From NCBI GenBank assembly GCA_029987235.1, contig DALTWF010000003.1, forward strand, positions 25,691 through 89,690: a stretch of 64,000 nucleotides of DNA, in the 5' to 3' direction. The position numbers and the translations under genes were made by a program. This DNA is from Methanocorpusculum sp. Its GTDB lineage: Archaea > Halobacteriota > Methanomicrobia > Methanomicrobiales > Methanocorpusculaceae. Below, in pieces: positions 15,761 through 22,950 of the stretch. The notes beneath the pieces are model-generated. The model did no database searches. It was not told the origin of the DNA and saw nothing but the letters and a program-made list of their open reading frames with translations. The first letter of the stretch is position 1. Every line of letters starts with the position of its first letter.

Positions 15761-16946
15761 CTCAATCGTCTTCACGCAGGAAGACTGGCGCGTGCTTGAC
15801 GTTTTAGAGACCCGCAACTTTGCCGCGCTCAAAGGAATCACCGACGACATGAGTAAGGACATCACTCGCGCGCTGTCCGAAGGAGTCACCGCCGGAAAAG
15901 GGATGCCGGACCTGAGCAAGGCAATCTCCGATGCGACCGGCATGGCAAAGACCAGAGCAGACCGGATGGCAAGGACGGAGACCATCAATGCCTGCGTCGA
16001 CGCAGCCCGCAGCAGATACCAGGAACTCGGGGTTAAGGAGTTTGAGTTTGTCGCAGCCAGCGACGACAGGCTCTGCGACATTTGCGCGAGTTTCAACGGG
16101 AAAATATACAAGCTCACCGACGACGCACACCTGCCGCCAATCCACCCGAACTGCCGCTGCGCAATAGCACCCATCATCGGAGACAGGAAGGAGGAAATCC
16201 TGAAAGAAACCAAAGGCACCGCAGGTGTTTACGCAAGAGGGAATAAACCAACCACAGAAAGCAAGAACAACTCCCCAGTAATGAATGATGACCAGTTCAC
16301 AACCATTCAAAAACTGGTCGCACAGTTATCACCGAATAACACAATAATACTGGACGAATCAGTGAAGGATCTTGATTTTAAGGAGGTAAAAACAGTAATA
16401 AAAAGCTTGAAGACAATATCCTCAACCGAAACAGGGAGGGAAGCGCTATCAAAAATAACCAAGATAGACACAACAACAAAACCAGATGTTTATTTAGGGA
16501 CAAGTTACACAAAGGACGGGAGTCTCATAATTTCAATAAATCACGACAAGTTTTTAAGTAAAAATATTCGTCAGACTCGGGAGGATTTCCAAAAAGAAAC
16601 ATGTCTTTTCATCCCAAATATGCGTTTTGATTTGGGAGGGAGACATGAAGGAATACACGCAGATACAATCAGATATTTGCTGAAAGCATACTCAGGAGAC
16701 ACAGCCAAAGTTTATAATGAATGGAAAAAAATAACCTCAACAAATCAAGAGGAGTGGAAAGGGACAATAATATTTAATCTAATAGAAAAGGCGATGATAG
16801 AATCGAACCAAAAAGTCCGAGATATATCATTAAACGCTTTTACAACACCTGCAGAGGCAATTGTTGAGGCAATACTGGATGTAGAACTTAACAAAGATAA
16901 AGCGCAAAGAATATCTATTACATTGAATAGATTATATTATACGTAA
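15741..16946 (+). CDS. MuF/SPP1 gp7-type head protein with toxin-like C-terminus
   Basis: 401 residues. Residues about 45-150 form the MuF (SPP1 gp7) head-morphogenesis domain, with the signature MARTET, CDICASFNGKIY and PPIHPNCRCA. After about residue 170 the DNA becomes visibly more A+T-rich and the protein changes character. This 230-residue C-terminal domain contains HEGIH (residues 302-306), a zincin-type HExxH motif, with a possible third ligand in the helix near Glu372. MuF proteins with variable C-terminal toxin domains are a known class in temperate phages. The protease activity is inference from one motif. Confidence 0.75.
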   Translation: MPSPQYNSIVFTQEDWRVLDVLETRNFAALKGITDDMSKDITRALSEGVTAGKGMPDLSKAISDATGMAKTRADRMARTETINACVDAARSRYQELGVKEFEFVAASDDRLCDICASFNGKIYKLTDDAHLPPIHPNCRCAIAPIIGDRKEEILKETKGTAGVYARGNKPTTESKNNSPVMNDDQFTTIQKLVAQLSPNNTIILDESVKDLDFKEVKTVIKSLKTISSTETGREALSKITKIDTTTKPDVYLGTSYTKDGSLIISINHDKFLSKNIRQTREDFQKETCLFIPNMRFDLGGRHEGIHADTIRYLLKAYSGDTAKVYNEWKKITSTNQEEWKGTIIFNLIEKAMIESNQKVRDISLNAFTTPAEAIVEAILDVELNKDKAQRISITLNRLYYT

Positions 16947-16961
16947 GATAGGAGGAGAAAT

Positions 16962-17105
16962 ATGATTAGGGCATTTGGAGAATGGATTAACTGGGCAATT
17001 GAAGATGAAAAAACAGGTTTTTGCGCAGGGGTTAGAGATGATGCGCCAGAAGGGATAAAGAAACAGTATAAAGAATATCTAAAATCAGTTAATGAAGGAC
17101 TATAA
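16962..17105 (+). CDS. Tiny protein after MuF toxin-like gene (47 aa)
   Basis: 47 residues from ATG 16962, preceded by a strong ribosome site (ggagga at 951-956 of this kb). It shares the A+T-rich composition of the preceding C-terminal domain, unlike the flanking viral genes. This position is that of an immunity or antidote gene in polymorphic toxin cassettes. No family is recognised. Confidence 0.5.
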   Translation: MIRAFGEWINWAIEDEKTGFCAGVRDDAPEGIKKQYKEYLKSVNEGL

Positions 17106-17208
17106 CAATATTCAACCACCCTAACCGCACTCATCACCCCCGCTTTTTTCACCAATCCCTGCATGCGCAACACAAAATATAACACAGGGAAAGTGCCAGA
17201 ACATAAAG

Positions 17209-18066
17209 ATGACCGATTCATCAGAAAGGAGAGCCAAGCGATTAGCAAAGAAGCTCTCCTTCTCCCAGTTGGCAGAAGACACAACAGGCGCCACCCTTAG
17301 AGGCGTAGTTCTTCTGGCAGAGGGAGAGTGGCACGATTCGCTGACTCCATATCCCACCATATACACCCCGCAGAACCTCGCGGCATTTACCGTCAAGGAC
17401 AACGCAGGCTGGAGGACACATGAGTTCTCAAGAGGGATGGACGAATACATCGGCGAAGCGACAAACATCCACTATGACGCAGCACAGCGCGCCATAGTAA
17501 CAGACCTCGTCTTTCACTTAGCCACGCAGGCAAGCCGCGACACATTCGCAGCAATCAAGCACCGGCAGAACAACGGACACCCCGCCTTCGTTTCAATCGA
17601 AATGGAGACCACCGACGTCCCGGGAAGCAGAGGGATGGAAGCGACCAACATCGCCATCACTGGGTGGATTGCCACAGACACCCCCGCATGCAGACGCTGC
17701 GCTGTTCCTAAACAGCAGACAGCCGCACCGGAGGAAAACAAAGGAGAGAAACGCATGACAGACTCCAACACAGACAACAAAGCAGCAGAAACTGCACAGG
17801 CCCCGACTGTCGAAGAGCACAAAGCCCTCGCAGCCAGAGTCACCGCACTTGAAACCTCAATCAAAGCACTGCAGGACCAGTCCGCAGCAGATGCCGAAGC
17901 AAAGAAAGCCCTGGCCGCAAAGCTCGACGCAGCAACCGCTGCAGCTGAAACCGCAGAGAAACGCCTGAAGGCGCTCGAAGCCAAGCCGCAGCACCAAGCA
18001 CCACTCGCCGCATCCGCGCCAGAGGTTGAACCAATCGCAGATTACCGCTCAGAATACAGGTTCTAA
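17209..18066 (+). CDS. Capsid maturation protease with C-terminal scaffold
   Basis: 285 residues. The N-terminal 165 residues look like a viral prohead protease: a beta-rich core with a conserved His (WRTHEFSRG) and a possible nucleophile Ser (FVSIEMETT). Residues about 183-285 are Ala/Glu/Lys-rich coiled coil, the form of a scaffolding domain. Fusion of protease and scaffold is known in several tailed viruses. It directly precedes the major capsid gene. The exact protease family and catalytic residues are not certain. Confidence 0.7.
   Translation: MTDSSERRAKRLAKKLSFSQLAEDTTGATLRGVVLLAEGEWHDSLTPYPTIYTPQNLAAFTVKDNAGWRTHEFSRGMDEYIGEATNIHYDAAQRAIVTDLVFHLATQASRDTFAAIKHRQNNGHPAFVSIEMETTDVPGSRGMEATNIAITGWIATDTPACRRCAVPKQQTAAPEENKGEKRMTDSNTDNKAAETAQAPTVEEHKALAARVTALETSIKALQDQSAADAEAKKALAAKLDAATAAAETAEKRLKALEAKPQHQAPLAASAPEVEPIADYRSEYRF
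17755..18066 (+). CDS. Internal-start scaffold protein (103 aa)
   Basis: An in-frame ATG at 17755, eight bases after a strong ribosome site (aaggagag at 741-748 of this kb), would produce only the coiled-coil scaffold part of the protease gene. The same arrangement is known from lambda C/Nu3. The site is seen; its use is inference. Confidence 0.55.
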   Translation: MTDSNTDNKAAETAQAPTVEEHKALAARVTALETSIKALQDQSAADAEAKKALAAKLDAATAAAETAEKRLKALEAKPQHQAPLAASAPEVEPIADYRSEYRF

Positions 18067-18068
18067 AC

Positions 18069-19118
18069 ATGACCGCCACATACAACGCAACCGAAGAGCT
18101 CGCAAAGACCCTCAAGGTTCTCTGCGCGCCAAACAAATCACAGAGAAACGCCCTCATCGACAAATACTTCACCGGCCGCAACCTTCCGGTCATGACCGAC
18201 GAAGGGGTCAAGCAGAAGCACGACCTGCTCCGAAGCGAAACCTTAGACGGAGCCGCACTCCTGCTCCCGGATTTAGTCCGCACCATCAACAAAGGAGCAC
18301 AGCCAGCGCTTGCAAGCCTCGGCGACATGTACACCGTCCTCAACACCACCAGCAACCAGGTCAAGATCCCAAGAGGCAATAAAAACAGCTTTGGGTCTTA
18401 CGCACCGATTGTCGCAGAAGGAGCCAGCACCGCAGTCAACAACGACCGCATCCTCTACTCGATGATAGACATCATCAAGACCCGGACAATCGCAGAAATC
18501 ACCCGGGAAATGATGCGCGACAGCGAAATCGATATTGTCGCCTACGAAGTAGAAGCTGCAGGAGCCAGAGCAGCCAACACCATCCAGTCCGTCGCACTGT
18601 ACGAGATGCAGAACAACGCAGCAGCAACCTCCAGCGAAACCGTCACCAGCGCAAAGACCCTCAAGGAAGCCATCAACGCAGAAATCGCAAACATCCAGAA
18701 GAAAGGATATGTGCCGGACAGAATCATGCTCACCCCCAAAGCAGGAGCATGGCTCAGAGACGAGCTCACCCCGGGTTACTACGATGGAAACGACCCGATG
18801 AAACTCGGCGCAGTTCCGACCCTTTACGGAATCAAGTGCGTCGTCAACCCAATCGCACCAGCCACCTACTCCAGCCCCGATTACACTCCTGGAAACGGAA
18901 CATTTGGAGGCACCAATGGCATCGGCGCCATTGTTTACGCGAAGGACAAAGCAGTCGCAGTCGCCATGCGGGAGCAGATAGGACTCGACGGAGACTTCAG
19001 AGACGTCTATAAGGACCTCGAAGCCATGGCGGTCTCCGCCAGATTCGGAGCCGGACCGATTCACAAATACGACTCAACCAACGCAGACGAAGCAGCCGCA
19101 GTCTACATTTCATACTGA
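18069..19118 (+). CDS. Major capsid protein, HK97 fold
   Basis: 349 residues. Its position (after protease/scaffold), length and patterns support an HK97-fold capsid: a long N-terminal helix, an extended region (NQVKIPRGNKNSFGSYAPIV), and the spine helix region (TRTIAEITREMMRDSE and IVAYEVEAAGARAANTIQS), followed by the P-domain and a C-terminal strand-rich segment. It forms the icosahedral shell. Starts two bases after the previous stop, with strong translation expected. Confidence 0.85.
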   Translation: MTATYNATEELAKTLKVLCAPNKSQRNALIDKYFTGRNLPVMTDEGVKQKHDLLRSETLDGAALLLPDLVRTINKGAQPALASLGDMYTVLNTTSNQVKIPRGNKNSFGSYAPIVAEGASTAVNNDRILYSMIDIIKTRTIAEITREMMRDSEIDIVAYEVEAAGARAANTIQSVALYEMQNNAAATSSETVTSAKTLKEAINAEIANIQKKGYVPDRIMLTPKAGAWLRDELTPGYYDGNDPMKLGAVPTLYGIKCVVNPIAPATYSSPDYTPGNGTFGGTNGIGAIVYAKDKAVAVAMREQIGLDGDFRDVYKDLEAMAVSARFGAGPIHKYDSTNADEAAAVYISY

Positions 19119-19130
19119 GGAGGTCACACA

Positions 19131-19661
19131 ATGACCATCCTCACCCAGAGCGGAGGAACACTGACCGCAAACTTCGGCGGCAACGTAACCTGGGCCGCAG
19201 ATAACAAAACGCAGGACGTCAGAGCCGTCACCATCGGAGGCACAAACAAACCGATGCTCGTCTTCGGGATAAGCAACACCAAGAACAGCATCTCAATCAC
19301 CGTCCCCGCAGGCTACGGAGGAGAACCCGCCGCAGTAATTGTCAACAGCCGCAAGGTTGAGACCGCCACCCTGAACGCAGCAGCTGCAGCGTCAATCATC
19401 ATCACCGCACCGACAGCCGGAGATGACATCACCGCCACAGGAACCGCCACGGCAAAGGTCCTCGACCAGTACGGAGAAGAGATCACCACCGACACCGTGA
19501 CCTGGTCCAGCAGTGACAGCACAAAGCTCTCCATCGTCAGCTCCACCGGAGTTTATACACCGGTCGCAACCGCCACCGAAGTGACCATCACCGCCACACA
19601 CAGCACCGAAAGCACAATCACCCAGACCGTCAAAGTCAAAGTGACCGTCGAAGAGCCATAA
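19131..19661 (+). CDS. Ig-like (BIG2) head decoration candidate (176 aa)
   Basis: 176 residues, beta-rich. The C-terminal 90 residues match a bacterial Ig-like (BIG2) domain (VTWSSSDSTKLSIVSSTGVYTP region). Proteins of this type directly after the capsid gene often decorate heads. A ribosome site (gaggagg) precedes the start. Confidence 0.65.
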   Translation: MTILTQSGGTLTANFGGNVTWAADNKTQDVRAVTIGGTNKPMLVFGISNTKNSISITVPAGYGGEPAAVIVNSRKVETATLNAAAAASIIITAPTAGDDITATGTATAKVLDQYGEEITTDTVTWSSSDSTKLSIVSSTGVYTPVATATEVTITATHSTESTITQTVKVKVTVEEP

Positions 19662-19674
19662 GGAGGGAGAACCA

Positions 19675-20076
19675 ATGGCATACTGCACCACTGACGACGT
19701 CCGCCTGCTGACCAACATCAGCACCAGCGACATCGACAACACCACCCTCGCATCATTAATCGAAGTGGCGCAGCGCAGATGTGACGCCAGAATAAAACAG
19801 GCCGGACTGACCGCACCCGTGCAGACCGCAGAACCAACACTGCAGGACGCAGCGGCATACTTCACCGCAGCTTTAATCCTGGCACGCAAAAACACCGATC
19901 TCTCCCGCCCGAACTCCCACACTGTACAGGATGCAGCCTTCACCACCAACACCGCAGAGGATATCGCATATCACGAGCGCATCGCAAACACCGCGCTGAA
20001 ACTGTACATTGAGGGACAACTCGCACAACAAGATATACAGGCAGCGACTCTTTTTTACAACGTGGAGGGAGATTAA
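19675..20076 (+). CDS. Head-tail connector protein (133 aa)
   Basis: 133 residues, helical. The opening YCTTDDVRLLTN and the pattern of four helices are typical of gp6/gp15-type head-tail adaptors that sit under the portal. Preceded by a good ribosome site (aaggaggg). Confidence 0.75.
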   Translation: MAYCTTDDVRLLTNISTSDIDNTTLASLIEVAQRRCDARIKQAGLTAPVQTAEPTLQDAAAYFTAALILARKNTDLSRPNSHTVQDAAFTTNTAEDIAYHERIANTALKLYIEGQLAQQDIQAATLFYNVEGD

Positions 20077-20442
20077 ATGCCCCTCCCGGCAATATTTCTG
20101 ACACATACCTGCGTCATCACCCAGCGCAAGACAACCCAAGCCGGGGGGGTCGACGCTTACGGAAATCCAGTCAGAACAGAAACAGCGCTCAGCCAGAGAC
20201 CCTGCCGGTTTGCGAGACGAACTGCAATCCCGACAGAACAAGGTCAGATGATAACAGCAGAGTGCATCCTGGAGCCGACAACCGATGCAGCAGAAGGAGA
20301 TAAACTCTCCACCACCACTCCAGGGTTTGAGGGAGATTACTGGATAAACGCAGTGACACAGGTTTACACCGCAAACGGCCGCAGCATAAACCACACGAAG
20401 CTGGAGCTCAGAGAGACTGAGCACACGCAAGGAGGAGCATGA
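20077..20442 (+). CDS. Head-closure protein (121 aa)
   Basis: 121 residues, beta-rich, in the position and size of the SPP1 gp16-type stopper or head-tail adaptor. The sequence DAYGNPVRTE near residue 27 is typical of that family. It follows the connector gene directly. Confidence 0.65.
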   Translation: MPLPAIFLTHTCVITQRKTTQAGGVDAYGNPVRTETALSQRPCRFARRTAIPTEQGQMITAECILEPTTDAAEGDKLSTTTPGFEGDYWINAVTQVYTANGRSINHTKLELRETEHTQGGA

Positions 20443-20687
20443 CCGCAACCGAAATCGACCGTTATATCGGAGAACTCGCAGCAAAACAGGAAATGATCCT
20501 GCAGAAACTGCAGCAGACCGACGCCAAGATTGATGAACTCACCAACTCAATCCAGGAGCTGAAGATTGCAAAGGCAAAGGACGAAGGAGGAAGGAAAGCA
20601 ATCGGAGTGTTCACTGCCTTTATTGGCGGCGCGATTGGCGCAGTCACCGCGATTTTAACGGTTTTAATCACGTATGGAGGCCACTGA
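20439..20687 (+). CDS. XhlA-like coiled-coil membrane protein (82 aa)
   Basis: 82 residues: a coiled coil (residues about 8-45) followed by one strong membrane segment (about 54-79). This matches XhlA/holin-associated proteins in length and topology. It sits inside the head-tail connector cluster, not in a lysis cassette, which is unusual; an alternative is a membrane-associated tail or superinfection protein. Confidence 0.55.
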   Translation: MTATEIDRYIGELAAKQEMILQKLQQTDAKIDELTNSIQELKIAKAKDEGGRKAIGVFTAFIGGAIGAVTAILTVLITYGGH

Positions 20688-21145
20688 TGGCAGGAACCGG
20701 AATCGAAATCAAAGGACTCACCGAAGCGCAGAAAGGGCTGGACAAACAGAAAAAACAGCTGCAGAACAAAATCCAGAAAGCGCTGCTCCGTGGAGGTCTT
20801 GTGTTTGAAGGAGAGGCAAAACGCCTCTGCCCGGTTGACACAGGAAGGTTACGCGACAGCATCCAGTCCACCATCCTGAAACAGGACGAGGACGAGACGG
20901 TGCTCACTGTAGGAACCGCTGTGGAATATGCCGGTTTCGTAGAATTCGGGACCGGCATCCATGCAGAGAACGGGCAGGGACGCAAGACACCGTGGATGTG
21001 GAAAGGAGACGGAAAAAAGTGGGGAGGATGGCACAGGACAACCGGACAGCCTGCGCAGCCTTTCATCCGTCCCGCTTTTGAAGCACGCAAGGACGAAGCA
21101 GTCAGAGTTATCGCAGACAGCCTGAAGAAAGGTGGGGCAACATGA
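20687..21145 (+). CDS. HK97 gp10-type tail completion protein
   Basis: 152 residues. The segment CPVDTGRLRDSI and later VEYAGFVEFGTG are the hallmarks of the HK97 gp10 family, which completes the tail end facing the head. It overlaps the genes on both sides by one to four bases. Confidence 0.85.
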   Translation: MAGTGIEIKGLTEAQKGLDKQKKQLQNKIQKALLRGGLVFEGEAKRLCPVDTGRLRDSIQSTILKQDEDETVLTVGTAVEYAGFVEFGTGIHAENGQGRKTPWMWKGDGKKWGGWHRTTGQPAQPFIRPAFEARKDEAVRVIADSLKKGGAT

Positions 21146-21540
21146 CCGGGACAAACATAATCCAACCGGTTATCCGGACAATGCTCCTGAATAACCCGGA
21201 AGTCTATGCAGCGACACAGGGTCGCATCTTCGATATTTCTCCACCAGGAACCAGACCGCAGCTGCCCGCCATAACCCTGCAGAGGATCAGCGAGACACTC
21301 AACCCGCTGACGATGGCACGCAGCACCCGCATCCAGGTCGACTGCTACGCATACTCCCACGCAGGCGCAAACGACCTCGCCGAAGCAGTACAAAGAGCGC
21401 TGACGAACCGCAGCCTCACGCAGGAAGACCTCGCAGTCTTTAGCATACGACCGGGAACAATCATCGATTATTTCACGGTTGACACCCGAACATACAGAAC
21501 CATGGCAGACTATACGGTCGCATGGAGAACAACAGCATGA
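21142..21540 (+). CDS. Tail terminator-type protein (132 aa)
   Basis: 132 residues, alpha/beta. The order after the gp10-like gene and before the tail tube, together with the segment RIQVDCYAYSHAGANDLAEA, fits the tail-terminator/DUF3168-like group that caps the tail tube. Assignment leans on synteny. Confidence 0.65.
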   Translation: MTGTNIIQPVIRTMLLNNPEVYAATQGRIFDISPPGTRPQLPAITLQRISETLNPLTMARSTRIQVDCYAYSHAGANDLAEAVQRALTNRSLTQEDLAVFSIRPGTIIDYFTVDTRTYRTMADYTVAWRTTA

Positions 21541-22301
21541 CAAATTATCAGACAACCATCCAGAACCCCGGCGCAATCCGCTGGGGAAGCGCAAAGATTG
21601 AGATCAAGAACGACTCAAACGTATGGGTCAACGTAGGAGCACTGAAGAGCATCAGCGCCACCACCACCACATCCGGAGAACAGAAGTTTAAGCCCGACAA
21701 CGCACCACCGATCACCAGAGACCCGACACCGGAAACCTGGGACTGGAGCTTTGAGTTGCAGGAAGGCTGGAACCCGACAATCATCCAGCTGCTGCGCGGT
21801 AATATCGACACCGTCACAACCGCAAGCAACATGACCACCATCGGGGTATATGCAGGAACCGGAAACAGACCGCAGCGCAGCATCCGCATCACCAACACCA
21901 CCCCTGGCATGGCAAACCAGGTCATCACGCTGAACAAAGCCAAGTGCACCAGCGAGCTGGACTTCTCTTATCCAGCAGACGAAGACGGCACCGTCCCGAT
22001 TGTTCTCCCGGTAAAGGTCAGCGCAGAGATTGACGGCATAAACGGATTTGGAACAATCGTGACACCGAACGCAGCTGCAACAGTAACCATCAGCCCGGCA
22101 TCAGCAACCGTGACGGTTGGAGGAACGCAGCAGCTGACTGTCACCGGAGGAACGACAACGGTTTACGGTTCCCTTGATGTATCAGTCGCGACAGTAAGCA
22201 GCGCAGGATTAATCACAGGAGTCGCAGCCGGAAACACCCTCATCGCTGTAACGACCGACAGCGTCACCCGCTACGTTCCGGTCGCAGTAACCAGCTCATG
22301 A
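21537..22301 (+). CDS. Major tail tube protein with Ig-like domain
   Basis: 254 residues from ATG 21537, which overlaps the previous stop; a start at 21522 is possible but less favoured. The N-terminal 170 residues fit a tail tube protein, and the C-terminal 80 are a BIG2 Ig-like domain (VTISPASATVTVGGTQQLTV). Ig-like domains on tail tubes stick outwards and may bind cell-surface sugars weakly. The start of the tail chaperone gene overlaps its stop. Confidence 0.8.
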   Translation: MTNYQTTIQNPGAIRWGSAKIEIKNDSNVWVNVGALKSISATTTTSGEQKFKPDNAPPITRDPTPETWDWSFELQEGWNPTIIQLLRGNIDTVTTASNMTTIGVYAGTGNRPQRSIRITNTTPGMANQVITLNKAKCTSELDFSYPADEDGTVPIVLPVKVSAEIDGINGFGTIVTPNAAATVTISPASATVTVGGTQQLTVTGGTTTVYGSLDVSVATVSSAGLITGVAAGNTLIAVTTDSVTRYVPVAVTSS

Positions 22302-22657
22302 GCAAGACAACCATCATCCACTGCGAGGAAATCGCAGTGGACTCGGTAATTGTGACTCTCGGCCCGGTTCAGGTTGACATAAGCAGGATAAGCGCATACA
22401 ACACGATCCGCTTTTTCAAAATGATTGAAGATATCACCCGATGCGAAGCAAAGCCGGAGGAAGCAAGCAAGCTCATCCTCGACATTGCAGCAGAACAGGG
22501 AGGAACCATAACCGAAGAGGACATCCTCAAAGCAGGAAACCAGAAACAAGTCGAAGAGTTCGTCCAGACAATAGCACAATATGTTATCAAAACCTACGCC
22601 CCGCTGCAGGACACTATCCGCCCTTTTCTGAATCCGGCGCAGACGGCGCCGGAGTAG
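22298..22657 (+). CDS. Tail assembly chaperone G-type (119 aa)
   Basis: 119 residues, helical. It lies between the tail tube and tape-measure genes, where siphoviruses encode a tail chaperone pair. Its 3' end holds a slippery heptamer and a stem-loop, so a share of ribosomes should shift into the frame used by the next entry. Chaperones of this type wrap the tape-measure protein during tail assembly. Confidence 0.8.
   Translation: MSKTTIIHCEEIAVDSVIVTLGPVQVDISRISAYNTIRFFKMIEDITRCEAKPEEASKLILDIAAEQGGTITEEDILKAGNQKQVEEFVQTIAQYVIKTYAPLQDTIRPFLNPAQTAPE
22621..22652 (+). promoter_or_regulatory. Programmed -1 frameshift signal
   Basis: CCCTTTT at 22621-22627 reads C CCT TTT in the chaperone frame, the X XXY YYZ form. 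A 6-base spacer follows, then a perfect 7-bp GC-rich hairpin (22634-22640 with 22646-22652, loop 5). After the shift, reading continues in frame to 22950 without a stop. Confidence 0.8.
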
Positions 22658-22950
22658 AGGAAACACCCGAAGAGATAGACATCCACCGGATAGTGGCGTT
22701 TGTATCATTTGCCACAGGCTGGTCCCGAGAATATGTCCTGCATAAACTGACCTTTGCAGAGGTAATAAGATATGCAGAATACGCACAGGAATGGACAAAG
22801 GAGCAGGCAATCCAACAGGCAATACAGATAGGTCGGTTGTTTACGCCACCGAAGCGCAAACCCATTCACCATGCTGCTGCACCAGGAACTGAGACAGACC
22901 TCGGAGCCAACGGAGGAGCAGACGAACTTATCAGGAGAAATACACCATGA
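22627..22950 (+). CDS. Frameshift extension of tail chaperone (GT-type)
   Basis: Read by -1 frameshifting as a continuation of the 22298 gene, giving a 217-residue fusion whose last 107 residues come from this frame. The extension is helical (IVAFVSFATGWSREYVLHKL). It has no good start or ribosome site of its own. Its stop overlaps the tape-measure start by ATGA. The long chaperone form normally recruits tail tube subunits to the tape measure. Confidence 0.75.
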   Translation, partial: SESGADGAGVEETPEEIDIHRIVAFVSFATGWSREYVLHKLTFAEVIRYAEYAQEWTKEQAIQQAIQIGRLFTPPKRKPIHHAAAPGTETDLGANGGADELIRRNTP

